64,000 bases of DNA from Neobacillus niacini (GCF_000759675.1 NZ_BAWM01000045.1:136725-200724), one strand, 5' to 3'; positions 17,701 through 26,488 are shown, counted from the stretch's first letter. Notes: generated by a model not told the origin, from the sequence alone. A program made the numbers and translations.

Positions 17701-19070
17701 CGTAATTTTAGCAACACGCAGCACTCCACATGTGTCGTCTGTGGGAACATATCTACCGGCTGGACTTCAACTGTTTTATATCCGCCATCTTCTAGAATTC
17801 GTAAATCCCGTGCAAGTGTGGCTGGGTTACAGGATACATAGACGACTTTTTTAGGTTTCATTTCTATAATGGTTTGCAAGAAAGTTTCATCACAGCCCTT
17901 ACGCGGTGGGTCAACAACCAGCACCTCAGCTGAATTTCCCCCTTTATACCACTTGGGAATCACAACCTCTGCTTCTCCTGCAGCAAATTCTACATTCGTT
18001 ATACCATTTAACTCTGCATTTCGTTTCGCATCTTCAATTGCCTCAGGGACGACTTCTACTCCGAAGACCTTTTTTGCCTTTTGTGCTAAAAATAAGGAAA
18101 TCGTTCCAATCCCACAATAGGCATCAATCACTGATTCATCACCACTGAGCCCAGCATATTCCAGTGCTTTATCATAAAGAACCTTCGTTTGGACAGGATT
18201 CACTTGATAAAACGACAGTGGCGAAATGGCGAACCTGACATCACCAATAAAGTCGTAGATTACTTCACTTCCCCAAAGGACAGTTGTTTTTTCGCCGAGG
18301 ATCACATTCGTGCGCTTGGAGTTTACGTTATGTACTATCGACTTTACCTTCGGCAGCCGTGCGATAATCTCCTCGACTAGTTTGTTTTTCTTTGGAATAT
18401 CCTCAGTTCTTGTAACAAGCACAACCATAAGCTCGCCCGTCTGGTTTCCATAACGGGCCATGATGTGGCGAAGAGCACCTTTATGTGACTCTTCTTGATA
18501 AGCTGATATTCCTAAATCATTGCATATTTCTTTTACTGCTTGAACTGCTTCATTAATTTCCGGCAGCTGGATTAAACTCTCATCTGTATCAACGATCTCA
18601 TGACTTCTAGGCTTAAAAAATCCAGCAATCAGCTTTCCATCTTTTTCACCAACCGGAACCTGTGCTTTGTTTCGATAATGCCATGGGTTGTTGTCCATCC
18701 CTAAAATCGGGTGTACGAGAACATTCTCTAATTTACCAATCCTAGTAAGCACTTGTCGTACTTGATTCTCCTTATATTTCAGCTGCCCTTCATAGCTGAT
18801 GTGCTCAAGCTGGCAGCCTCCGTACTTGTGTATCTCACTGCTAAGAACATCTACACGGTATGGGCTTTTTTCATAAATTTCAATCAAACGTCCGAAGCCG
18901 TAGCCTTTGTTCACTTTTATTACTTTAACCTGCGCCTTTTCGCCGGGCAGCCCGTTTGGTATGAACAATGGAAAGCCTTCAACCTTTGCAACTCCAGCTC
19001 CATCATGTGTTAAATCCTCAAACACCACATCTATATAATCATTTTTTTTTACCGGTATCGTTTTTGTCAT
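17697..19070 (-). CDS. rlmCD: 23S rRNA (uracil-C5)-methyltransferase RlmCD
   Basis: A 457-aa SAM-dependent enzyme that makes m5U in 23S rRNA (U747 and U1939 in the B. subtilis orthologue YefA). An N-terminal TRAM domain occupies about residues 5-65. The methyltransferase domain contains [23 protein letters not shown] and the catalytic Cys in [12 protein letters not shown]. The [4Fe-4S] cysteine cluster expected near residue 75-85 (C-x5-CGGC) is largely lost: the sequence reads [14 protein letters not shown], and the later family Cys (CLIQ) is SLIQ. The 3' end is overlapped by the serine recombinase gene and is probably the element's attachment site. No terminator separates the convergent genes. 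Confidence 0.93.
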   Translation of the reverse strand: MTKTIPVKKNDYIDVVFEDLTHDGAGVAKVEGFPLFIPNGLPGEKAQVKVIKVNKGYGFGRLIEIYEKSPYRVDVLSSEIHKYGGCQLEHISYEGQLKYKENQVRQVLTRIGKLENVLVHPILGMDNNPWHYRNKAQVPVGEKDGKLIAGFFKPRSHEIVDTDESLIQLPEINEAVQAVKEICNDLGISAYQEESHKGALRHIMARYGNQTGELMVVLVTRTEDIPKKNKLVEEIIARLPKVKSIVHNVNSKRTNVILGEKTTVLWGSEVIYDFIGDVRFAISPLSFYQVNPVQTKVLYDKALEYAGLSGDESVIDAYCGIGTISLFLAQKAKKVFGVEVVPEAIEDAKRNAELNGITNVEFAAGEAEVVIPKWYKGGNSAEVLVVDPPRKGCDETFLQTIIEMKPKKVVYVSCNPATLARDLRILEDGGYKTVEVQPVDMFPQTTHVECCVLLKLR

Positions 19071-19251
19071 GTTTTACTTCCTTTACTCCGAATTGACTAG
19101 CAAGATTGTATCATAAACCCAGTCTAATTGCGAAATCAGCCATAAATTGATTGTATACCATTTACTATCGCGTAAAATGTCGGAGCATTTTAATTTAACA
19201 TTATAACAAAAGTGTTTATAATTATAACAATCCCGGAAGGAGGTGGTTACG

Positions 19252-19572
19252 ATAAAGAAGGTAAATTTTCTTCCCATCGCATTGCTGCTTGCCTTCATAT
19301 TCTTTTCCGTTCTTCATACTTCCAACTTATTCATTCAATCACATCATTCTAATAAAGCTGTGTTAATGATAGATGATTGGAGTATGAGTTCACAAACCGA
19401 CGATGAAGAAAAACATTTATTTCATCTTGATTTTGTCAAAGTACTTTGCCTAATCTCATTGGTCGTAGTCACCCTTCACAGAATCTTTTCTAATAACCAC
19501 ACCAGAAACTTCATCTTTCTCGTTCCGGTTTTTCATCAATCGAATTATGTAATCTCCTCTCCCCGCTTGTAA
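19252..19572 (+). CDS. Hypothetical membrane protein, possible ATA start
   Basis: A 106-aa protein with a hydrophobic N-terminus (KKVNFLPIALLLAFIFFSVL) and a second transmembrane segment at about 60-78 (VKVLCLISLVVVTL). A strong AAGGAGG at 19237-19243 is 8 nt from an ATA codon at 19252 that opens the reading frame as KKVNF. The only in-frame canonical start, GTG 19243, overlaps the Shine-Dalgarno sequence. The choice of ATA is therefore an inference from spacing. The gene probably forms an operon with the 37-aa gene 30 nt downstream. Function unknown. Confidence 0.6.
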   Translation: MKKVNFLPIALLLAFIFFSVLHTSNLFIQSHHSNKAVLMIDDWSMSSQTDDEEKHLFHLDFVKVLCLISLVVVTLHRIFSNNHTRNFIFLVPVFHQSNYVISSPRL

Positions 19573-19604
19573 ACTTAGAACTTACAATAAGGGAGGAAAA
19601 AACA

Positions 19605-19718
19605 ATGTGGATTCGCTATTTGATGATTGGTGTATTTTCATTAACAGCAGCAGGAATGCTTACGTATCAAGGCATAGAAATTTACCATGCTTTCATGGAT
19701 TTTTTTAAACAAAAATAA
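19605..19718 (+). CDS. Small single-pass membrane protein (37 aa)
   Basis: ATG 19605 follows GGGAGG by 8 nt. The product begins MWIRYLMIGVFSLTAAGMLT, has one transmembrane helix, and ends with a basic FFKQK tail. It is below usual ORF cut-offs but has a good ribosome-binding site and a membrane-protein composition. It follows the 106-aa membrane protein on the same strand. Function unknown. Confidence 0.55.
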   Translation: MWIRYLMIGVFSLTAAGMLTYQGIEIYHAFMDFFKQK

Positions 19719-19724
19719 TTTAGA

Positions 19725-19850
19725 ATCCCGCGGGTTTTAGTAATAATCCCGCGGGATTTTATATTTATTCCGCCTGAATTTGGATTAATCCCGCGAGTTT
19801 TAGAGACATTCTCGCCAGTTTCCACAATAATCCCGCGAACCCATTATTGC
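19725..19850. repeat. 21-bp tandem array between convergent genes
   Basis: Six degenerate units with a 21-bp period, most beginning AATCCCGCG (for example AATCCCGCGGGTTTTAGTAA). Unit sequence drifts, but the period is kept. CCCGCGGG in the first two units is a perfect palindrome. It lies between the plus-strand small genes and pncB. Confidence 0.7.
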
Positions 19851-19880
19851 AAACAAAAAGACACCTTCTAACAGGTGCCT
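19851..19880 (-). terminator. pncB terminator
   Basis: On the minus strand AGGCACCT pairs with AGGTGTCT (one G-T pair) around a 6-nt loop, then TTTTTGTTT follows. Confidence 0.75.
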
Positions 19881-19889
19881 CTCTCCAAT

Positions 19890-21356
19890 CTATTCCGCCT
19901 TCATTTGTGCAACTTTCTCTTTTACTTCTTCAATATTCCTCATTTTGTTATCCCAGCATTTTTGGCTAAGGTCAACCGGATATTCCTCTGGATTCATGGT
20001 CCGCTTATATTCGTCCCAGAGAGCGTCAAGGTTTTGCTTCAAATAAGCACGAGACTCTTCTAGACATGGGATTGCATAAACAAGTTCACCTTTAGAATAA
20101 ATAACTTCATGGAGCTCTTTTGCCGTAAAGTTTGTTATGATCTTGTTCATATATGTATGCGTTGGGTGGAACATTCTTAGACGCTTCTCAGGCAGTTTTT
20201 CGTCCGCAAGTGTAATATAGTCCCCTTCTGCATGGTTGTTATTATTGTTGATGATTCGATAAATTTTCTTGATACCAGGAGTCGTGACTTTTACTGGATT
20301 GGAAGAAATTTTAATCGTATCCCCCATTTTGCCGTTCTCGTCTTCAATTGAAACAATTTTGTAGACAGCACCAAGTGCCGCTTGGTCAAAAGCCGTAATC
20401 AATTTAGTCCCAATTCCCCAACTATCAATTTTCGCGCCCTGGGCTTTCAAGTTTAGTATCGTATACTCATCCAAATCACTCGAAGCAAAGATTTTTGCAT
20501 CCTTAAATCCTGCCTCATCGAGCATTTTACGTGCTTCCTTTGAAAGATAGGCAAGGTCACCGCTATCTAAGCGAATCCCTACAAAATTAATAGAATCACC
20601 CATCTCCTTAGCCACCTTAATGGCATTGGGAACACCCAATCGTAGGGTATCATACGTATCAACTAAAAAGACACAATCCTTATGGGTTTCAGCATATTTA
20701 CGGAAAGCCACATATTCATCTTTATATGCTTGTACCATTGAATGAGCATGAGTACCGGATACTGGAACTTGAAACAATTTACCAGCCCGAACATTACTTG
20801 TTCCTTCAAAACCAGCTAGGTATGCTGCTCTCGTACCCCAAATAGCTGCGTCCATTTCCTGCGCACGACGTGTACCGAATTCCATCGCTATTTCGCTTCC
20901 AAGAACCTGCTTAATGCGAGAGGCCTTTGTCGCAATCAATGTTTGATAATTAATGATATTTAAAAGTGCTGTTTCAATCAACTGAGCTTCAGCAAGCGGG
21001 GCATCTACGCTTAAAATGGGCTCGTTTCCAAAAACAAGTTCCCCTTCTTTCATACAGCAAATGGTCCCTGTAAATCGCAAGCCCTTTAAATAGTCTAAAA
21101 AGTCGTCCTGGTAGCCAACTTCATTTTTCAAATACTCCAGATCATCTTCTGAAAAGTGGAAGCCCTGGATATACTGAATAACTTTTTCTAAACCAGCAAA
21201 TACCGCATAGCCATTCCCAAACGGCAGCTTACGGAAAAACAATTCGAACACTGCGCGTTTATTATGTATACCGTCTCTCCAATACGTTTCTACCATATTA
21301 ATCTGGTATAGATCAGTATGCAGAGTTAAGCTATCATCCTGATAAATGTTTTTCAT
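19890..21356 (-). CDS. pncB: Nicotinate phosphoribosyltransferase
   Basis: A 488-aa cytosolic enzyme that converts nicotinate, PRPP and ATP to nicotinate mononucleotide in the NAD salvage pathway. Family motifs include DLYQINMVETYW near the start, EFGTRRAQ, the phosphorylated-His region VSGTHAHSMV, and FVGIRLDSGDLAYLS. The length is normal. Two adjacent ATG codons follow GGAGG; the second (21356) has the better spacing. It lies 58 nt downstream of the nicotinamidase gene, so the two form a nicotinamide-to-NaMN operon. The terminator follows directly. Confidence 0.95.
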   Translation of the reverse strand: MKNIYQDDSLTLHTDLYQINMVETYWRDGIHNKRAVFELFFRKLPFGNGYAVFAGLEKVIQYIQGFHFSEDDLEYLKNEVGYQDDFLDYLKGLRFTGTICCMKEGELVFGNEPILSVDAPLAEAQLIETALLNIINYQTLIATKASRIKQVLGSEIAMEFGTRRAQEMDAAIWGTRAAYLAGFEGTSNVRAGKLFQVPVSGTHAHSMVQAYKDEYVAFRKYAETHKDCVFLVDTYDTLRLGVPNAIKVAKEMGDSINFVGIRLDSGDLAYLSKEARKMLDEAGFKDAKIFASSDLDEYTILNLKAQGAKIDSWGIGTKLITAFDQAALGAVYKIVSIEDENGKMGDTIKISSNPVKVTTPGIKKIYRIINNNNNHAEGDYITLADEKLPEKRLRMFHPTHTYMNKIITNFTAKELHEVIYSKGELVYAIPCLEESRAYLKQNLDALWDEYKRTMNPEEYPVDLSQKCWDNKMRNIEEVKEKVAQMKAE

Positions 21357-21414
21357 CATAACCCTCCGAAAAACTACTTTTTCAACATATTCAATCATTT
21401 TACCATTATAAAAC

Positions 21415-21966
21415 CTATTTAACCAGCGCTCCAAGTGATTGTTCTAAGTGCCCTAATGCCCATTCATGTCCCTTTTGATTAAATGAAGCGACAGCTTCTT
21501 TATAGACAACGATTTTAAAGCCCTTATTGTAGGCGTCTACCGCCGTATGAAGAACACATATATCTGTACAAACTCCAACAAGGTGAAGCTCTGTTATCCC
21601 CTGTTCCCTAAGCTTGATTTCAAGGTCAGTACCAGCGAAAGCGGAGTACCGTGTTTTATCCATGAAATAAACATTCTCTTGCTCTTTATTCTCTTCATAC
21701 AGAGTTTGCAGTCCACCAAACAAATCTCTCCCTGCAGTTCCACGAATATTATGCGGCGGAAATAGTTTTGTTTCTGGATGAAAGGAATCCCCTTTATCAT
21801 GTACATCAATAGCAAAAACGATATAATCACCATTATCGATAAATTCACGTGTCAATTGAACAATCTTCTTTTCAATTGCCTGCCCCGGCTGACCGCAGGT
21901 TAACGCCCCTGCATCTGCTACAAAATCGTATGTATAATCAATATTAATCAATGCCTTTTTTTCCAT
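21415..21966 (-). CDS. pncA: Nicotinamidase (isochorismatase-like cysteine hydrolase)
   Basis: A 183-aa enzyme that deamidates nicotinamide to nicotinate. The nucleophilic Cys lies in GVCTDICVLHTA, and the catalytic Asp lies in the N-terminal INIDYTYDF. A metal-site region DVHDKGDSFHPE also fits PncA. ATG 21966 was chosen because GGGGAGG lies upstream and the family starts here. It is the first gene of the pncA-pncB pair and supplies the substrate of PncB. Confidence 0.93.
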   Translation of the reverse strand: MEKKALINIDYTYDFVADAGALTCGQPGQAIEKKIVQLTREFIDNGDYIVFAIDVHDKGDSFHPETKLFPPHNIRGTAGRDLFGGLQTLYEENKEQENVYFMDKTRYSAFAGTDLEIKLREQGITELHLVGVCTDICVLHTAVDAYNKGFKIVVYKEAVASFNQKGHEWALGHLEQSLGALVK

Positions 21967-22035
21967 TTCAAAACCTCCCCATTCTTTCTTTGTCCTATAA
22001 ATATTCTGTACCGAGATCATCTTTTCCTCTAAACT

Positions 22036-22070
22036 TAAAAAGCCCGCTCCACAATGGAGCGCGCCTTTTT
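22036..22070 (-). terminator. dgkB terminator
   Basis: GCTCC pairs with GGAGC around ACAAT, extended by C/G pairs, with T-rich flanks on both strands. It lies directly after the dgkB stop codon. Confidence 0.75.
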
Positions 22071-23011
22071 CAGCTATATCTCATTCCCGGTTCCCAATCG
22101 CTTGGTTTATCGAGTGGACGAATATCATCAAGTGGTACAAACACCTCTAAATGTCGGTACAAGTTGGCAAACTCAGCGGGAAGTAATCCACCAAATTCAC
22201 CATCCAGATTCAATTGTACCTTTTCACTAGAATGTACTTTAATCCGGCTCGCTTTCGCATAAATGACATTAGGGTCATTAACATGCTCACCACGAATAGC
22301 TAAAGTAGCGACACGAATAAACTCCGCTAAATTAATTTTTTTCAAAATGAGCAATGAAAATAGCCCATCGTTGATAGATGAATCTGGTGCAATCTTTTCA
22401 AAGCCGCCAATTGAATTCGTCAGCCCCACAAGGAATAACATGGCTTCCCCTTCAAAAAGCTTGCCATCATACTCAATACTTATATCTGATGCTTTAATGG
22501 AAGGGAGCATTTCCATCCCTTTTAAATAGTAAGCAAGCTGCCCAAGCATCGTCTTTAGTTTACTTGGAACTTCGTATGTAAGCTCCGTGATTCTGCCGCC
22601 ACCAGCAATATTAATGAAATAACGGTCATTGATTCGACCAATATCCACTGGAATTCGCTCACCTTTAGTGATAATATCAACCGCCGCACCAATATCTCTT
22701 GGTATATGGAGAGCTCTTGCAAAATCATTTGTTGTACCTGATGGAATAATTCCCAATTTCGGTCTGAACTCCTGCTCCGCAAGGCCATTGACCACTTCAT
22801 TTATGGTACCGTCACCACCAGCGGCAATAACAACATCATACTGTCGTTCAACTGCTATCCTAGCAGCAGCTGTTGCATCACCAGCACCCGTTGTCGCATG
22901 GCAAGATGCCTCATATCCAGCAACTTCAAGTTTCTCCAGAATCTCCGCTAGATGGCGCTTTAGAATTTCCCGTCCTGAAGTAGGATTATATATCAATCGT
23001 GCTCGTTTCAT
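22070..23011 (-). CDS. dgkB: Diacylglycerol kinase
   Basis: A 313-aa soluble lipid kinase. It phosphorylates diacylglycerol released during lipoteichoic acid synthesis and returns it to the phospholipid pathway as phosphatidic acid. The N-terminal IYNPTSGRE, the catalytic GGDGTINEVVNGL at about 65-78 and PSGTTNDFARAL at about 90 are the hallmarks of the DAGK catalytic domain. The C-terminal half is the usual beta-sandwich. In B. subtilis dgkB (yerQ) also lies between gatB and rlmCD (yefA); here several genes separate it from gatB. Confidence 0.94.
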   Translation of the reverse strand: MKRARLIYNPTSGREILKRHLAEILEKLEVAGYEASCHATTGAGDATAAARIAVERQYDVVIAAGGDGTINEVVNGLAEQEFRPKLGIIPSGTTNDFARALHIPRDIGAAVDIITKGERIPVDIGRINDRYFINIAGGGRITELTYEVPSKLKTMLGQLAYYLKGMEMLPSIKASDISIEYDGKLFEGEAMLFLVGLTNSIGGFEKIAPDSSINDGLFSLLILKKINLAEFIRVATLAIRGEHVNDPNVIYAKASRIKVHSSEKVQLNLDGEFGGLLPAEFANLYRHLEVFVPLDDIRPLDKPSDWEPGMRYS

Positions 23012-23191
23012 TATTCATCATCCTATTTTTATGAAATCAATAAATGGCATATGATGGGTATCTTCTATATTCTACCAATTTGCTCCTTGGCTTACAATTA
23101 TTAACCCAAGACACAAATATTATTCTATCCATATCTCTGCCGTCTACTATCATACCCTTTTTTTATTTTTTTGCAAAAAATAATATGTGAA

Positions 23192-24109
23192 TTAATTCGT
23201 ATTTAAACTAACATAATGAGTATTGGTGATATTAATATGATACTTACCCTCCCCAGACTGGTAAACAGAATTTCTTTCTACGCCTTCCATACCACTCGGA
23301 TCCCCTTTTTCCGTTACCTGCCAGGCTCCATCTTTACCATTTACTTCACCTACACCAACGGCTTCAATATTTAAATTGCTTGTTTCCGCAACCTTTACAT
23401 CTATCGATCCTGCTCCATTTATACTCCAGTCATTTTCAAGTGACCGTGGGTTTAACATAATTTCATTTCCGTTACCTATTACCTCAAGTTGCACACCCTT
23501 TGGGATTAGAATAGTTGAAGCAATTTCTTCATGGCTATCAAATGGTCCCAATTCATTAGGAAGTGTCTTCACATTTATATATAGTGTATCTCCCTTTTTA
23601 TTCGCATACACATAGTCATTTGCACTTGTTATAAGCTTTTCCTTTTTAGCTGTCTGTATCCGGTAGGTTCCAAACATGGACACTTCTTTTTCATCCGTTG
23701 CTTCAATTGTTGTTTGGTAACCTACGGTTCTAAGGACAACACGCTTGATACTATCATCCATCTGATAGGAAAAGTCAGGCAGCTCAAACGACCGCTCCTC
23801 CCTAGCGACCACTTCCTCCACTTTTCCCATAATCCCCGTTGCACTAAGTGTCGCAAACAATATTCCTACCATTCCTAGCAATCCAACAAAGATTATACTC
23901 ACAAAATCATATTTTAAAAAGGGCTTCTCCTGCCTCGAAAAAAATAAGTAGAGGAGAATTTCAATCCCAAGAACGATTAACAAAATCGGCCACCATGCCG
24001 ACATCACATGAACAAGATCAAATCCTAGAAAACGTGAGAGAAAAAGGAAGAGACCAAGAAAAACAAGCGAAGCCCCCATTGAAAGCGTACCAACACGCCA
24101 AGTTCTCAT
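23192..24109 (-). CDS. LiaF-like membrane protein, last gene of the ECF operon
   Basis: A 305-aa protein with three N-terminal transmembrane segments (about 10-30, 35-60 and 68-90) and a large C-terminal beta-rich domain rich in short Asn/Gly strands, as in the DUF4097/LiaF-like adhesin fold. The C-terminal domain is probably extracytoplasmic. The start overlaps the previous small gene by 4 nt (ATGA). Its place downstream of sigma and anti-sigma genes suggests a role in an envelope stress response. The exact function is unknown. Confidence 0.75.
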   Translation of the reverse strand: MRTWRVGTLSMGASLVFLGLFLFLSRFLGFDLVHVMSAWWPILLIVLGIEILLYLFFSRQEKPFLKYDFVSIIFVGLLGMVGILFATLSATGIMGKVEEVVAREERSFELPDFSYQMDDSIKRVVLRTVGYQTTIEATDEKEVSMFGTYRIQTAKKEKLITSANDYVYANKKGDTLYINVKTLPNELGPFDSHEEIASTILIPKGVQLEVIGNGNEIMLNPRSLENDWSINGAGSIDVKVAETSNLNIEAVGVGEVNGKDGAWQVTEKGDPSGMEGVERNSVYQSGEGKYHINITNTHYVSLNTN

Positions 24110-24198
24110 TCCTGCCCCTCCTTCCCTTTTCTAAAAAGGAACCCAATTCCTGCTCCGATTAAGATTACCCCTGTTAGTGTGTTTTTCCACCTTCTCAT
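24106..24198 (-). CDS. 30-aa membrane peptide within the ECF operon
   Basis: ATG 24198 follows GGGAGGAG by 9 nt. The product starts MRRWKNTLTGVILIGAGIGF and continues with a basic LFRKGKEG tail, a single transmembrane helix. Both ends overlap neighbours by 4 nt, so translational coupling supports it as a real gene. It may be a small regulatory or scaffolding membrane peptide. Confidence 0.6.
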   Translation of the reverse strand: MRRWKNTLTGVILIGAGIGFLFRKGKEGQE

Positions 24199-25271
24199 GA
24201 TTTTTTCTCCTCCCTTTTTTGCTTGCTGCCGGATAATAGCTTAATGCCTCCGCCAATTAACAGCACACAGACAATCCCCGTTTGAAAATATCTTTGTACC
24301 CAATACATTAAATCTATCTTGATCATATTAGACAGCATCGGGGCAAAGACAGGAATGATCACATTCATGATTAGGTAATAAAGCCCCATCACTACTAGAC
24401 CAATTCCAACCCACTTTTGATGGTTAATAAAATAGGAAATAATCGGTACATCGTCGATTTCTTCCTCACCATATTTTGATACCTTTTGCATAGCATCAAA
24501 AAAGCTATAAAACCAGATAATCGGAATTAGGAACAAGAAGATCCCAAGACGTAAAATATCTAAAATATAGATAGAAAACAGGAACGATGCCATTAACTGA
24601 ATCCCGCGTTTTTGTAACCCTAGGTAGAGGTGTCCTGCACCAGGGAAAATGGAAAGGAAGGTGGCAATGGACTTGCTCTTCTTTCCGTCTTCTCTCCGTG
24701 TTTCAAAGTCCTCAAAAATCGTCCGATCGATAAGCTCCTCACCGCGCTGCTTTTTATTTAACTGCTGGACAGCGTCAAAAAATCCATAAACCCAAATGAT
24801 TGGCAGCCCAGCCATGAAAACCATAAACTCTCCGCGGTTGCTAAGTGCCGTTACAAATATCACCATTACAGCAAGGCCTAAAAATGCTGCTAGCAATGTT
24901 ACACCACGGTTCATTAAACCGAGTTGAAAATGCCCCAATCCTGGTACAAACGATAACGCAATCGTATAAAATCTTTCTGACTCCTGAGTTACCAGAGAAG
25001 TAGGTACATCGGGGTTGGCTGCTTTTAGCGCTTTCTTTTGTTTTGAAATTTGCACCCCCATATCGATAAAACTTATTAAGTAGATGAAAATACCTGCCAT
25101 GAAGGAAAGGATCGCTATCTCCACTGCATGCGACACTAATCCTATGACCGTAATAAATGCGCAGCCAACAACAGCTAGTAGGTAAAGCACCCCGCGAATC
25201 ATGTTGCCGAAATAAATATGACCGAGGCCAGGAAAAAGCGATAATGTTAACGCCTTCGTTGAATTTTTCAT
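24195..25271 (-). CDS. Polytopic membrane protein with triplicated FPGLGH motif
   Basis: A 358-aa integral membrane protein. The motif LSLFPGLGHIYFG recurs as LSFVPGLGHFQLG and LSIFPGAGHLYLG, each followed by a hydrophobic hairpin and a (G/S)FFDA(V/M)Q segment. This indicates three tandem copies of a roughly 95-residue TM2-like module. A last pair of transmembrane helices follows. It overlaps the anti-sigma gene upstream and the 30-aa gene downstream by 4 nt each. The function is unknown; membership of an ECF operon suggests cell-envelope homeostasis. Confidence 0.75.
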   Translation of the reverse strand: MKNSTKALTLSLFPGLGHIYFGNMIRGVLYLLAVVGCAFITVIGLVSHAVEIAILSFMAGIFIYLISFIDMGVQISKQKKALKAANPDVPTSLVTQESERFYTIALSFVPGLGHFQLGLMNRGVTLLAAFLGLAVMVIFVTALSNRGEFMVFMAGLPIIWVYGFFDAVQQLNKKQRGEELIDRTIFEDFETRREDGKKSKSIATFLSIFPGAGHLYLGLQKRGIQLMASFLFSIYILDILRLGIFLFLIPIIWFYSFFDAMQKVSKYGEEEIDDVPIISYFINHQKWVGIGLVVMGLYYLIMNVIIPVFAPMLSNMIKIDLMYWVQRYFQTGIVCVLLIGGGIKLLSGSKQKREEKKS

Positions 25272-25750
25272 TTTTTATTTGCCTCCTTTTTCTCCAAAGA
25301 ATCCATCCATGCAAATGTCTTATCAATAACGCCTTCAGTCACTGAAAGCTTTTTTTCCTTCATGTCTTTAGGTGCTTCTACAGCACTTGCATACGTAGCA
25401 AGCGATTGAAACACTCCAGAAAAAGTAAGCAATAGTGTCGCAGCAGCAGCAATCAAATAGTGGAAAGCGGCCTGTTGATAGAATGGCTTTTTTGCTTTTA
25501 CTGGTTGCTTTTTAGGAACGGGATTTTCATTGACCACTTTTTGTTTCGAAATTTCCTCCATTACTAGGTCTGTAAAGCTGGACTCGTTTGAAAGGACCGG
25601 AAGTGATGATTCATGTACGGATATAGCTTGTAAATAATTCTCTAGACATTGGTCACATGTATACAAATGACTTTCTAGTTCCTCGCGGGTCTTGTCACTG
25701 ACTTCGTCTTTAACATAGCTCAACCACTCATCATAACTGTAATGCTTCAT
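25268..25750 (-). CDS. Zinc-type (ZAS) anti-sigma factor
   Basis: A 160-aa protein. The N-terminal HLYTCDQCLENY gives the H-x3-C-x2-C zinc anti-sigma signature of the zf-HC2 family. One transmembrane helix lies at about 107-127 (YLIAAAATLLLTFSGVF), followed by a roughly 30-residue extracytoplasmic tail. It should hold the ECF sigma factor inactive at the membrane. ATG 25750 was chosen because the family starts at KHYSYDEWLSYV and it overlaps the sigma gene by 4 nt. The signal that releases it is unknown. Confidence 0.85.
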   Translation of the reverse strand: MKHYSYDEWLSYVKDEVSDKTREELESHLYTCDQCLENYLQAISVHESSLPVLSNESSFTDLVMEEISKQKVVNENPVPKKQPVKAKKPFYQQAAFHYLIAAAATLLLTFSGVFQSLATYASAVEAPKDMKEKKLSVTEGVIDKTFAWMDSLEKKEANKK

Positions 25751-26292
25751 GAAAAATCGTCCTCCTTCCAATTCTTTTTCATCCAAACACGGGCCCGATA
25801 AAGCTTTGTTTCAATTGTTTTCACCTGTACATTTTGTTCTTCGGCCATTTGCTGATAACTTTTTTCAGCTATATAAAAACCGTAAATGACATCTCGATAA
25901 TTCTCAGGAAGCTGGTCTAGTCTTTTTCTTACGAGCCTTTGCCTTTCATTAACAATCAGTTCTTTCTCAACACCATCCTTTGGAGTGCCAAGTGATTGAT
26001 GTTCCAAATCCTCTACCATTTCTTCTTTCCTTCGTGCTTGTTTTCTCTTTATATCTATTGCATGATTAACAGCTATTCTGGTCATCCAAGTCTTAAATCC
26101 TTGATTTTCATATTGGGAGAGAGAGGTATATATTTTCACAAATACTTCCTGAGCGGCATCTTCCGCTTCCTTTTGGTCACGAAGAACAGCAAAGACGGTC
26201 CGGAACACATCATTGCGGTACTTCTCAACCAAAAGGCGAAAGGCATGATCACTGCCGACCAACACTTTTTGTATTAAAGCTAAATCACTAAT
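25747..26292 (-). CDS. ECF-type RNA polymerase sigma factor, probable ATT start
   Basis: An ECF sigma factor of about 181 aa. Region 2 is VFRTVFAVLRDQKEAEDAAQ followed by TWMTRIAVNHAIDIKRK. Region 4 is LPENYRDVIYGFYIAEKSYQ, then VQVKTIETKLYRARVWMKK. The frame continues upstream of the first canonical start (GTG 26265) with SDLALIQKVLVGSDHAF, the normal beginning of this family. The codon after an AAAGGGGGAG ribosome-binding site is ATT at 26292. I infer initiation there. The gene heads a five-gene operon linked by ATGA overlaps. No B. subtilis name can be given safely. Confidence 0.85.
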   Translation of the reverse strand: MSDLALIQKVLVGSDHAFRLLVEKYRNDVFRTVFAVLRDQKEAEDAAQEVFVKIYTSLSQYENQGFKTWMTRIAVNHAIDIKRKQARRKEEMVEDLEHQSLGTPKDGVEKELIVNERQRLVRKRLDQLPENYRDVIYGFYIAEKSYQQMAEEQNVQVKTIETKLYRARVWMKKNWKEDDFS

Positions 26293-26328
26293 CGCTCTCT
26301 CCCCCTTTCTATCTGACCTTCACCTTAA

Positions 26329-26358
26329 TAGACGAAGTGATATTTACAAACCCCTACA
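26329..26358 (-). promoter_or_regulatory. Candidate autoregulated ECF promoter
   Basis: On the minus strand CGTCTA (26334-26329) resembles an ECF -10, with TGTAGG 18 nt upstream as a possible -35. It lies about 37 nt before the sigma gene. The -35 does not match the common AAC motif, so this is tentative. Confidence 0.3.
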
Positions 26359-26488
26359 CTTCTTGTGAAAAATATTTTTCTTTTATCATCTATAAAATAG
26401 TAGCATAAAAAAGACTGAGGAATGCCAGACTTAGGTCATTGTCATTCGTTTGAGGGATTTTACCAACTATTAATCCACTTTAAAATGA

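Noticed and set aside
19083-19298. A 71-aa minus-strand ORF upstream of rlmCD.
   Set aside because: It lacks a ribosome-binding site and is antisense to the strong Shine-Dalgarno of the plus-strand membrane gene.
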